A DNA stretch of 9,437 nt from Christensenella sp. UBA5399 (GTDB lineage Bacteria; Bacillota; Clostridia; Christensenellales; Christensenellaceae), in contig DHOD01000130.1 of the NCBI GenBank assembly GCA_002407725.1, forward strand, positions 19,917 through 29,353, in the 5' to 3' direction. Within the stretch, counting starts at the first letter, position 1. Each line of letters opens with the position of its first letter. The notes beneath the pieces were generated by a model. It did not search any database. It was not told where the DNA came from and was given only the letters and a program-made list of their open reading frames with translations. Both the position numbers and the translations under genes were made by a program. Positions 1 to 5,487 of the stretch are shown here, piece by piece.

Positions 1-40
1 TTTTGCGAGGGATTGAAGTGCAGCGTAGTTTGCTGCGACG

Positions 41-86
41 TGGAGCTACTATCGGGATTTGAACCCGAGACCTCGTCCTTACCAAG
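41..86 (-). other. tRNA-Thr(GGT) 3' fragment, integration (att) site
   Basis: Read on the minus strand, this stretch is the 3' part of a tRNA: anticodon loop TTGGTAA (anticodon GGT, Thr), the 3' side of the anticodon stem (GGACG), a 5-base variable loop (AGGTC), a perfect T-arm (TCGGG, TTCAAAT, CCCGA), acceptor strand TAGTAGC, discriminator T and encoded CCA. The 5' side is missing. Bases to the right cannot form the anticodon stem (they give TTTGC where CGTCC is needed), and no D-arm or 5' acceptor follows. It is a known consequence of tyrosine-integrase insertion that the intact tRNA stays at one end and a 3' copy marks the other, with the element on the 5' side of the copy. The element therefore extends rightward from about 86, and 1-40 is host flank. 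The fragment is not expected to be a working tRNA. Confidence 0.85.
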
Positions 87-216
87 CAAAAGACAGGCGC
101 TTTGTCCCGCGCAACAGAAACAGTTTAGTGCAGTAGAAACCCTTATAAACAAAGGCTTTTTTGAGCTCTTGCGCAATTTGTGCTGTTTTTCGCATTAGAC
201 GTCTTTGTAGAATATA

Positions 217-276
217 TGAGCAAAAACGTGAGCAAACGCGTGAGCAAAATGATACTTTAAAACGTGAGCAATGGGA
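217..276 (+). repeat. 12-bp iteron cluster, TGAGCAAA core
   Basis: Three contiguous 12-bp units begin at 217, 229 and 241 (TGAGCAAAAACG, TGAGCAAACGCG, TGAGCAAAATGA). A degenerate unit sits at 253 (TACTTTAAAACG), and a further TGAGCAA begins at 265, still in 12-bp phase. An inverted core, TTTGCTCA, lies at 445-452 inside the end of the SRAP gene. Short direct repeats next to an att core are typical arm-type binding sites for the N-terminal domain of tyrosine integrases. That role is inferred from position and repeat structure only. The units are too short and lack spacers, so they do not form a CRISPR array. Confidence 0.65.
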
Positions 277-289
277 GGTACTCCTATTG
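269..289. repeat. 21-bp imperfect palindrome beside the iterons
   Basis: The arms CAATGGGAG and CTCCTATTG flank GTA and are complementary except for one G-T position (273 against 285). It overlaps the last iteron. No T-run follows, so it is not an obvious terminator. A site for an excisionase or another accessory DNA-bending protein is possible but is inferred only from its position. Confidence 0.45.
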
Positions 290-436
290 TTAAAAATTTG
301 GAAATGACGGATGCAAGCAAAAGCATATTGTAAAGCAGTATTTTTTTGAATGTATCCTTGCGAGAAAAAAACCATTATCAGTCGATGTAGGTAGCGTTTA
401 GTCATAGCACTTATTATATCAAAAAACGTTATAGCC

Positions 437-1000
437 TCAACCTATTTGCTCAAAACACATGTCCAGCACAGCATGTTCTAACGCAGCTGTGCTGTCATAT
501 AGCCAGCTATGCATATAATCCTCTGGAATAATTACCGGCATTCGATCATGAATCCAAGCGAATTCTTCGCCAGGACTGCGAGTAAGGATAGCAAATCCAT
601 CATCGTGATAGATACCCGCCATATAAATAACTTTCTTGCCGGGGCGGAAGAATAAATACTGTTCTTTCTTCTTACTCTCAGTTTCGTGGGGCTCATAGTA
701 ACTGGAAGCTGGAATCAGGCAGCGGCTGGTTTTCATAGCATCTTTGAATGTCCACTTTTCGGCGGCGGTTTCACTTCGTGCGTTTATGAGAGGACGGGAA
801 CCCTGCTTCTTACTGGGAAAGCCGAATCGCATAAATTGAGTATGATTGTCACCGATAATAACGGGGGCATAGTTGCTAGGGACAATGAGACCGGGATTGA
901 ATTCAATCTGCTGCCCGTTTTGCCTCGCGCTATCTTCAGCGGCGTTACAGATATCCCGTAGTTCTTGCTCTTCAATTTCTACATAAAATCGTCCGCACAT
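437..1000 (-). CDS. SRAP-domain protein (YedK/HMCES family)
   Basis: This 187-residue protein belongs to the SOS-response-associated peptidase family. These proteins bind abasic sites in single-stranded DNA and form a covalent thiazolidine link through Cys2 after removal of the initiator Met, shielding the lesion. Every signature residue is visible: MCGRF at the N-terminus with Cys2, the NARSET motif at 73-78 (Asn73), the catalytic Glu103 in the YYEP segment, and His151 in IHDRMPVII. It is a little shorter than E. coli YedK. The start at 1000 has a GGAG site (1007-1010) six bases upstream that overlaps the end of the repressor gene. Only 3 bp separate the two genes, so they almost certainly share an mRNA. 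The context with a LexA-like repressor and a translesion polymerase supports a role in damage tolerance on the element or its host. Confidence 0.93.
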   Translation of the reverse strand: MCGRFYVEIEEQELRDICNAAEDSARQNGQQIEFNPGLIVPSNYAPVIIGDNHTQFMRFGFPSKKQGSRPLINARSETAAEKWTFKDAMKTSRCLIPASSYYEPHETESKKKEQYLFFRPGKKVIYMAGIYHDDGFAILTRSPGEEFAWIHDRMPVIIPEDYMHSWLYDSTAALEHAVLDMCFEQIG

Positions 1001-1003
1001 AAT

Positions 1004-1699
1004 TTACTCCGAACCTACAACTTTGCCGTATACGCGCAGGTCCTCTTCCCCGCTGATATGGATAGGTTTGTAATTGCTATTTAATGAAACAAGTCGGCCT
1101 TCGGAAAGTTTTTTACAGAACGCCTCGTTATTGAGCATGAAGATGCCAATTTCGCCATCTTCTAAAGTTTGTTGCTGTTTCACATAAATGATTTGTCCAT
1201 CAATAAACCGAGGAATCATACTGTCGCCGCATACCCGTACAGCGAAGGTCGCATCATGCGGAACATGATCGTCAGCTTCGATTAACTCGTAATTATCGCT
1301 ATCAAGGAACATTCCGGTTCCGGCAGAAACGGGTAGATCATATAAAGGTATGTACCGCTTAGGCATCTCTGCAACTGGATTCCTCAAATAGCGATTGTCT
1401 TTGAGCAGTAGTGCCGCGTATTCACTTACGCGCCGCAAGCCTTCTTCGTTCAGGTTAGGGTAGTATGTACGAGAAAACTGCCCGATTCCCGAGACACCAT
1501 CCACACCACAGCATTCGCAAATCAAAAGGAATTGCACAGCCGATGGATTGGCTCTACCGCATTCCCATGTGCTGATGGTTTTGGAAGTGGCTTTCGCACC
1601 GCGTTGGCACAGATAATCAGCGACATCGTCCTGAGAATACTTTGAATCTGTCCTTATCTTTTTAATATATGCGCCTATTACGGCAGAATTAATATCCAT
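1004..1699 (-). CDS. LexA/CI-type self-cleaving repressor (HTH-XRE + S24 peptidase)
   Basis: This 231-residue protein has an N-terminal helix-turn-helix of the XRE type (about 7-66, containing the SQDDVADYL and SKTISTWE helices) and a C-terminal S24 peptidase fold (about 115-228). The autoproteolysis signature is complete: Ala126-Gly127 cleavage site in LPVSAGTG, Ser160 in GDSM and Lys197 in FCKKL, with the 37-residue Ser-Lys spacing found in LexA. Proteins of this kind repress until RecA filaments on damaged DNA trigger cleavage. An upstream Met at 1798 in the same frame would put 33 unlikely residues over both promoters. I chose 1699 because the homologous part starts there and a well-formed promoter ends six bases before it. 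There is no Shine-Dalgarno site, so the mRNA is predicted to be leaderless. It probably represses the divergent polymerase operon and itself. Confidence 0.9.
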   Translation of the reverse strand: MDINSAVIGAYIKKIRTDSKYSQDDVADYLCQRGAKATSKTISTWECGRANPSAVQFLLICECCGVDGVSGIGQFSRTYYPNLNEEGLRRVSEYAALLLKDNRYLRNPVAEMPKRYIPLYDLPVSAGTGMFLDSDNYELIEADDHVPHDATFAVRVCGDSMIPRFIDGQIIYVKQQQTLEDGEIGIFMLNNEAFCKKLSEGRLVSLNSNYKPIHISGEEDLRVYGKVVGSE

Positions 1700-1705
1700 A
1701 ATATT

Positions 1706-1734
1706 AGTATAATACCTGATTTGGTAAATGGCAA
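1706..1734 (-). promoter_or_regulatory. Promoter of the repressor-SRAP operon (leaderless)
   Basis: On the minus strand there is a -35 box TTGCCA (1729-1734), a 17-base spacer and a -10 box TATACT (1706-1711). The -10 box ends only six bases before the repressor ATG at 1699, so transcription should begin at or within a base or two of the start codon. The -10 box lies in the 9-bp palindrome GTATAATAC (1707-1715), which recurs inside the operator on the polymerase promoter and suggests autoregulation. Confidence 0.7.
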
Positions 1735-1741
1735 TGATAAA

Positions 1742-1758
1742 ATCTAATATAATTAGAT
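1742..1758. promoter_or_regulatory. Candidate operator, 17-bp palindrome between divergent promoters
   Basis: This is a perfect inverted repeat, ATCTAAT and ATTAGAT around ATA, centred at 1750. The half-site ATTAGAT recurs at 1781-1787, beside the operator on the polymerase promoter. It lies upstream of both -35 boxes. Its centre is 42 bp from the centre of the 1784-1800 palindrome and 39 bp from the GTATAATAC core in the repressor promoter, close to whole helical turns. Binding by the adjacent repressor is inferred. Confidence 0.55.
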
Positions 1759-1765
1759 AAATATA

Positions 1766-1794
1766 TTGAAATGCAAAAATATTAGATGTATAAT
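1766..1794 (+). promoter_or_regulatory. Promoter of the polymerase operon
   Basis: A sigma-A-type promoter consists of -35 TTGAAA (1766-1771), a spacer of exactly 17 bases and a perfect -10 box TATAAT (1789-1794). It lies 31 bases upstream of the polymerase ATG. The -10 box is buried in a perfect 17-bp palindrome, so it should be strong when free and fully blocked when the operator is occupied. Confidence 0.8.
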
Positions 1795-1800
1795 ACATCT
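1784..1800. promoter_or_regulatory. Candidate operator on the polymerase -10 box
   Basis: AGATGTATAATACATCT is a perfect 17-bp palindrome centred at 1792, covering the -10 box of the polymerase promoter. Its central GTATAATAC is repeated at 1707-1715 in the repressor promoter. It matches neither the E. coli LexA box (CTG-N10-CAG) nor the Firmicutes box (GAAC-N4-GTTC), so the element's own repressor is the likeliest ligand. Confidence 0.65.
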
Positions 1801-1824
1801 TACCCTCATGGAAAGGAGCACGCT

Positions 1825-3069
1825 ATGGATAGGACGATATTACATGTAGACGGCAACCATTTTTACGCGAATATAGAGAAAGCCAACGATCCATCGTTGA
1901 AAGGAAAGCCTATGGCTGTAGGCGGCGATGTGGAGCAACGCCACGGAATAATCCTGGCGAAGTCCGATGAGGCCAAAGCGTGTGGTGTAAAGACAGGCGA
2001 AGCACTGTGGCAGGCTCGTGAAAAGTGCTGGGATATTATCATAGTTCCTCCAAATTACCCGTTATATATCCGATACAGCCGATTGCTACATAACATTTTT
2101 GAAGAATATAGCGACAAGGTGCAGGCGTTCGGGTTGGATGAATCCTGGGTTGATGTGACAAACTCTATGGATTACCTGAACATGAGCGGTGAAGAAATTG
2201 CCCATCAGATTCGGGAGCGCGCAATCAGCGAGCTTGGTATTACTGTTTCGGTGGGTGTTTCCTGGAATAAGATATTTGCTAAGTTGGGATCAGATTACAA
2301 AAAGCCCAATGCAGTAACCATCTTTACAAAAGAGAATTATATGAACAAGGTTTGGCCGCTCCCTGCCGAGGATTTGCTGGGCGTGGGGCGCGCTACACAA
2401 ATCAAGCTGAATGCCAGAGGGATAAAGACGATAGGCGATCTCGCTAATACATCTCCTGATATGTTACAAAGCTGGCTACACAAATGGGGATTATTTCTTC
2501 ATGTGTTTGCAAATGGGATGGACACGTCGCCAGTCACTCCGACCGGCTTCGAGGAAGCAATCAAAAGCATCGGAAACTCTACGACCACACCCCGTGACCT
2601 TGTTAACGACAGAGATGTAAGGATTACATTTACTGCATTATGCGAATCAGTAGCCACACGATTGCGCGAGCATGGCTTGCTTGGCAAGACAGTGCAGATT
2701 AGCCTGCGCGATAACAAGTTGTTTAGCTTTGAAAGACAAATGACGCTCCAAAAGCCAACATGTATTGCAACGGAATTGTTGGACGCCGCCATGATATTGT
2801 TTAAAAAGCATTATCGGTGGGATAAGCCGCTCAGAAGCATAGAGGTACGGGCAATGAATCTTGTATCAGAACACACAAGCATTCAATTGGACTTATTTGA
2901 TAATGAGGAAAAGCGCATAAGAGAAGAAAAGCTGGAACGAACCGTAGATAACATACGGAAGCGTTTCGGGCACTATGCGATTCTACGCGGTATGCTCTGT
3001 GAGGATAAAGAGCTTGGGCATTTGAATCCCCGTGACGATCATACAATCCACCCGGTGGGATATTTCTGA
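1825..3069 (+). CDS. Y-family translesion DNA polymerase (DinB/UmuC type)
   Basis: This 414-residue enzyme extends DNA past template lesions with low fidelity. The catalytic palm is recognisable from Asp9 in HVDGNHFYANIE and the Asp105-Glu106 pair in GLDESWVD, which together supply the metal ligands. Tyr14 is at the usual steric-gate position that excludes ribonucleotides. A helix-hairpin-helix thumb segment follows (about 194-230, LLGVGRATQIKLNARGIKTI) and then a little-finger region (about 255-350). Near the C-terminus, QLDLF (354-358) fits the pentapeptide that docks polymerases on the beta sliding clamp. I chose ATG 1825 because AAAGGAG (1812-1818) lies six bases upstream and homology starts there. 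An in-frame ATG at 1786 precedes the -10 box. The gene is divergent from the self-cleaving repressor, so it should be induced by DNA damage. Whether it is closer to DinB or UmuC I cannot settle by eye. Confidence 0.93.
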   Translation: MDRTILHVDGNHFYANIEKANDPSLKGKPMAVGGDVEQRHGIILAKSDEAKACGVKTGEALWQAREKCWDIIIVPPNYPLYIRYSRLLHNIFEEYSDKVQAFGLDESWVDVTNSMDYLNMSGEEIAHQIRERAISELGITVSVGVSWNKIFAKLGSDYKKPNAVTIFTKENYMNKVWPLPAEDLLGVGRATQIKLNARGIKTIGDLANTSPDMLQSWLHKWGLFLHVFANGMDTSPVTPTGFEEAIKSIGNSTTTPRDLVNDRDVRITFTALCESVATRLREHGLLGKTVQISLRDNKLFSFERQMTLQKPTCIATELLDAAMILFKKHYRWDKPLRSIEVRAMNLVSEHTSIQLDLFDNEEKRIREEKLERTVDNIRKRFGHYAILRGMLCEDKELGHLNPRDDHTIHPVGYF

Positions 3070-3083
3070 TAGCAGGTGTAGTT

Positions 3084-3326
3084 ATGAATGATGCAAAAGT
3101 GTATGTTGATGTTCTCGTCAACCACATGAAAAACGGCAAAATCATCCCACTTTGTATCCGGTGGGAGGATGGAGAAAAGTATAGAATTGACCAAATTCTT
3201 GATGTGATTCGTGCCGCCAGCACTAAGGTCGGAGGTACGGGTATTCGGTATACTATCAGGATCGGAAACACAACCTCATTCCTTTTTCTTGAAGAAGATA
3301 AATGGTTTGTAGAGCGGCGTGGATAA
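3084..3326 (+). CDS. Small conserved protein downstream of translesion polymerase
   Basis: This 80-residue protein begins 14 bases after the polymerase stop with an AGGTG site six bases before its ATG, so it is co-transcribed with the polymerase. It is predicted to be soluble and rich in beta strands. Visible hallmarks are WEDGEKYRID (about 27-36), the segment GGTGIRYTIRIG (50-61) and a C-terminal DKWFVE. Small proteins of this look are familiar to me next to Y-family polymerases in Clostridia. It does not resemble YolD, the usual small partner of UmuC in Bacillus. A polymerase-accessory role is a guess from position. I do not recognise a named family with confidence. Confidence 0.75.
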   Translation: MNDAKVYVDVLVNHMKNGKIIPLCIRWEDGEKYRIDQILDVIRAASTKVGGTGIRYTIRIGNTTSFLFLEEDKWFVERRG

Positions 3327-3417
3327 GTGGATTACGATTAACGTTCCTTCGTATTTTTTGATCAACCGAGAGAAAGGTGTTATCGTTGAATTAAGAAATG
3401 AGATGGAGGATACGATA

Positions 3418-3567
3418 ATGAAATTATTATTCGGATTGGCTATATTACTCACATTTGTGGCACTTACAGTAAGCATACAAACAGGCACGATCATTTGGGG
3501 GCTCTGGATCACAACAGCCCTTTGCACCTACCTACCGATTGGCCTGATACTAAGGCGGCAAAGATAA
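3418..3567 (+). CDS. Tiny two-helix membrane protein
   Basis: The 49-residue product is almost entirely two hydrophobic helices, about residues 2-20 (KLLFGLAILLTFVALTVSI) and 23-44 (GTIIWGLWITTALCTYLPIG onward), ending in a basic LRRQR tail that should face the cytoplasm. The frame is open back to a GTG at 3319. I start it at ATG 3418 because GGAGG (3405-3409) sits eight bases upstream, while the GTG lacks a ribosome site and overlaps the previous gene. It is the last gene before the terminator at 3589-3628, so it probably belongs to the damage-inducible operon. The function is unknown. A toxin-like or membrane-stress role is possible, but nothing in the sequence shows it. Confidence 0.6.
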   Translation: MKLLFGLAILLTFVALTVSIQTGTIIWGLWITTALCTYLPIGLILRRQR

Positions 3568-3588
3568 TAAATCAAGCACTTTCACCGG

Positions 3589-3628
3589 GCGCGGGGTGGT
3601 TCAGGAAATGGACATCCCGCGCTTTTTT
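3589..3628 (+). terminator. Intrinsic terminator of the polymerase operon
   Basis: Stem GCGCGGG (3589-3595) pairs perfectly with CCCGCGC (3616-3622) across a 20-base loop, followed by six T. It lies 22 bp after the tandem stop codons of the small membrane protein and separates the repair operon from parAB. Confidence 0.85.
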
Positions 3629-3645
3629 GCGTTTCGGGGCATTTT

Positions 3646-3674
3646 TTGAGAGATCGCCCTGTCAGGCTTAATAT
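3646..3674 (+). promoter_or_regulatory. Possible parAB promoter
   Basis: TTGAGA (3646-3651) and TAATAT (3669-3674) are separated by 17 bases, just after the upstream terminator and 34 bp before the ParA start. The -10 match is modest (4 of 6). A small palindrome, CCTGTCAGG (3658-3666), lies in the spacer and could serve autoregulation by ParA or ParB. That part is speculative. Confidence 0.4.
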
Positions 3675-3707
3675 GGAATTAAAGTAAATATATCGGAGGA
3701 TATGACA

Positions 3708-4592
3708 ATGGCAAGAACAATAGCAGTATCAAATCACAAGGGCGGCGTGGGAAAAACGGCGACAACCAAGAACATCGGAATTGCATTGGCGCGGCAGGGG
3801 CAAAAGGTTTTGCTGATTGAGTTCGACCCGCAGGGCAATCTCACAGTCGGGCTGGGATACAAAAATCTAGATGAACTTCCTTTCACGATATCGGACGTTA
3901 TCATGAAAATCGTGAACAATGAGCCGTTTGACATTATGCAGGGCATTCTATCGCATGAGGAAGGGATTGACCTGATGCCTGCAAACCACAATCTCTCAGG
4001 CTTTGAAGCTAGCCTTATCAATGAGCTTGGGCGAGAAACCCTGCTTAAACGGTATGTGCAGGCTGTCGGAGATATGTACGATTTCATCTTGATCGACTGC
4101 CAGCCGTCCACCAACATCCTGACCATCAATGCGTTTGTGGCGGCGGACAGCATCCTCATACCCACGCAGGCTGAGGAATACAGCAAGGATGGGATTGAGC
4201 AGATGAAATCCCTGCACCACAAGATAACGGCAAGCGGGATGAATGAGACGCTCAAATTTGAGGGTATCGTGTTTACCATGTGGGACAGGCAGACCAGATA
4301 CGCCAACAGGATCAAGGGCGAAATCATAGAGATGTATGGCGGCTCAATCAACATTTTTGAGCCAGTGATTCCCTTCACCGTGCGGATACGGGAAGCCAAC
4401 GATAAAGGCATCAGCATATTTGCGTATGATGAAAAATCTAAGGCAATAGAGCCATTTGAACTGATTGGAAAGGAGATTATATCGAATGAGAGTAGGCGAC
4501 AAGAAAGTAGAAATCAATTCCGACGTTTGGTTCCAGGCGGCGGAGCAGGAACAAGAGGTAAAAAGCAGGATCGTAAAGCTGTCCATAGATGA
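3708..4592 (+). CDS. parA: ParA-type partition ATPase
   Basis: This 294-residue Walker-type ATPase moves or positions DNA together with ParB. Visible motifs are the deviant Walker A KGGVGKT (11-17, signature Lys11), the A' motif IEFDPQGN (Asp40; the first acidic position is Glu, often Asp in relatives) and Walker B FILIDCQPS (Asp130; Gln replaces the usual first Pro). I start at ATG 3708 because GGAGG (3695-3699) is eight bases upstream. The ATG at 3702 is only two bases from that site. The family-like part ends near residue 261. A basic tail of about 33 residues (rich in Arg, Gln and Gly) follows and is read through the start of parB in another frame, giving a 107-nt overlap. Overlaps of about 4 nt are usual, so the tail may come from a frameshift or lost stop. 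ParA on an ICE probably helps maintenance of the excised circle. Confidence 0.93.
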   Translation: MARTIAVSNHKGGVGKTATTKNIGIALARQGQKVLLIEFDPQGNLTVGLGYKNLDELPFTISDVIMKIVNNEPFDIMQGILSHEEGIDLMPANHNLSGFEASLINELGRETLLKRYVQAVGDMYDFILIDCQPSTNILTINAFVAADSILIPTQAEEYSKDGIEQMKSLHHKITASGMNETLKFEGIVFTMWDRQTRYANRIKGEIIEMYGGSINIFEPVIPFTVRIREANDKGISIFAYDEKSKAIEPFELIGKEIISNESRRQESRNQFRRLVPGGGAGTRGKKQDRKAVHR

Positions 4593-5430
4593 GCTACATC
4601 CGTTCCGCGATCATCCTTTCAAAATTCGTGACGATGATGAGATGAACGCGCTGACCAAGAGTGTGCAGGATATAGGGATAAAGATGCCTATATTGGTGCG
4701 GCCACGCAAGCCGCCTGAAGAAGGGTACGAGATCATATCCGGGCACCGCAGGACACAGGCGGCGATAGACGCGGATATGAACAACATACCGGCGATAGTA
4801 GAGGAATTGGATGATGATACTGCTACAATCCTGATGGCAGATTCCAACCTCACACAGCGGGTGAATATACTGCCAAGCGAGAGGGCGAAAGCCCTAAAAA
4901 TGAAATTGGATGCTATCAAACGGCAAGGCAAGCGTACCGATCTAACTTCCGTCCAACTTGGACGGAAGTTATTTTCTGGAAAAGAATCCAGAGATATTGT
5001 TGCAGAAGAATCGGGGGAAAGCAGAACACAGCTACAAAGATTTATTCGTCTCAATGAACTGATTGATCCGCTGCTGGATTCATTGGATGCCGAGGATATC
5101 AAGTTTACCCCGGCGGTGGAATTATCCCATTTGAAACCGGAGGAACAAAGTGAATTGGCATACATTATGGAAACGGAAGAAGTCGCGCCTACTTTGGCGC
5201 AGGCCAAGACGCTAAAGGAACTCAGCCAGCAGGGTGATTTGGATAAGGGAAAGATTGTGGAGATCCTCACCAGGGAAAAAACTATTGATTACAAGGTTGT
5301 GATGAAGGGTAACGAGCTTAAGGAATATTTTCCGCCTGATACCACGCCAAAGGAAATGAAGGAAACCCTGCTCAAGCTACTCAGGGAGTGGAAACGGGAG
5401 CGTGAACAGGATCATGACCCAATAAGGTGA
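4486..5430 (+). CDS. parB: ParB-type partition protein
   Basis: This 314-residue DNA-binding protein should load on a centromere-like parS site and stimulate ParA. The N-terminal ParB/Spo0J domain is clear (about 28-125), with HPFRDHPF at 38-45 and the nucleotide-binding motif ISGHRR at 84-89. A helix-turn-helix region (about 155-190, with RDIVAEESGESRTQLQRF) follows, and the C-terminus is helical and charged. ATG 4486 has GGAG (4472-4475) ten bases upstream, and its TGA-overlapping context (ATGA) looks like a former stop/start junction with parA. An in-frame ATG at 4465 lacks a ribosome site. A long perfect palindrome lies inside the gene at 4943-4971, covering residues 153-162. ParA and ParB must be translated from one mRNA. 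Confidence 0.93.
   Translation: MRVGDKKVEINSDVWFQAAEQEQEVKSRIVKLSIDELHPFRDHPFKIRDDDEMNALTKSVQDIGIKMPILVRPRKPPEEGYEIISGHRRTQAAIDADMNNIPAIVEELDDDTATILMADSNLTQRVNILPSERAKALKMKLDAIKRQGKRTDLTSVQLGRKLFSGKESRDIVAEESGESRTQLQRFIRLNELIDPLLDSLDAEDIKFTPAVELSHLKPEEQSELAYIMETEEVAPTLAQAKTLKELSQQGDLDKGKIVEILTREKTIDYKVVMKGNELKEYFPPDTTPKEMKETLLKLLREWKREREQDHDPIR
4943..4971. promoter_or_regulatory. Candidate parS: 29-bp perfect palindrome inside parB
   Basis: Arms TAACTTCCGTCCAA and TTGGACGGAAGTTA flank a single C at 4957, 14 perfect pairs. It encodes ParB residues 153-162 (around TSVQLGRK) yet keeps full symmetry. Partition sites are palindromes that can lie within parB, as in B. subtilis spo0J. The sequence itself does not match the B. 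subtilis parS consensus. Four T follow the right arm, so a transcription-pausing hairpin is an alternative. No second copy is visible in this window. Confidence 0.5.
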
Positions 5431-5446
5431 CAAAGAATCTGTATGA

Positions 5447-5469
5447 CCGCGAGAGATCGCGGCTTTTTT
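5447..5469 (+). terminator. Terminator-like hairpin after parB
   Basis: CCGCGA (5447-5452) and TCGCGG (5457-5462) pair across a GAGA loop, followed by C and six T. It sits 16 bp after the parB stop. The next gene's ribosome site starts only eight bases after the T-run, leaving no room for a promoter between them, so it probably acts as a partial terminator or attenuator. Confidence 0.8.
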
Positions 5470-5487
5470 AATTTATGGAGGTAAATT

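Larger units (their letters stand above)
87..436. other. Gene-free element end between att site and SRAP gene
   Basis: I see no credible gene in these 350 bases. The reading frames that cross it are cysteine/arginine/phenylalanine-rich, and the one on the minus strand is partly an artefact of the 12-bp repeats read as 4-residue units. The stretch holds the repeat cluster at 217-276 and the palindrome at 269-289. The rest is A+T-rich with no clear promoter. The SRAP gene transcript enters from the right and I find no convincing terminator for it. Confidence 0.6.

Noticed and set aside
13..198. 61-residue plus-strand frame across the left edge
   Set aside because: It reads straight through the tRNA fragment in antisense and has no ribosome site or recognisable protein features.
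217..276. CRISPR-like array
   Set aside because: Units are 12 bp, contiguous and degenerate, with no unique spacers and no cas genes.
79..405. 108-residue open frame on the minus strand between att and SRAP
   Set aside because: Composition is Cys/Arg/Phe-rich, part of it is the 12-bp repeat translated in phase, it crosses the tRNA-derived segment region and has no ribosome site.
418..452. Terminator of the repressor-SRAP operon on the minus strand
   Set aside because: A run of T exists on the minus strand, but only a 4-bp ATAG/CTAT stem precedes it at a distance.
1700..1798. 33-residue N-terminal extension of the repressor (Met at 1798)
   Set aside because: It would span both promoters and operators, reads as hydrophobic A+T-driven sequence, and lacks a ribosome site.
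1786..1824. Polymerase start at 1786
   Set aside because: This ATG lies upstream of the -10 box, whereas ATG 1825 has an ideal ribosome site and starts the conserved motif.
1700..1824. Canonical SOS box in the divergent region
   Set aside because: Neither CTG-N10-CAG nor GAAC-N4-GTTC symmetry is present; the palindromes have different cores.
3319..3417. GTG start at 3319 for the small membrane protein
   Set aside because: It overlaps the previous gene, has no ribosome site, and a strong GGAGG precedes the in-frame ATG at 3418.
4943..4976. Internal terminator in parB
   Set aside because: The palindrome is followed by only four T and sits mid-gene in an essential partition gene, so it is less likely than a protein-binding site, though not excluded.
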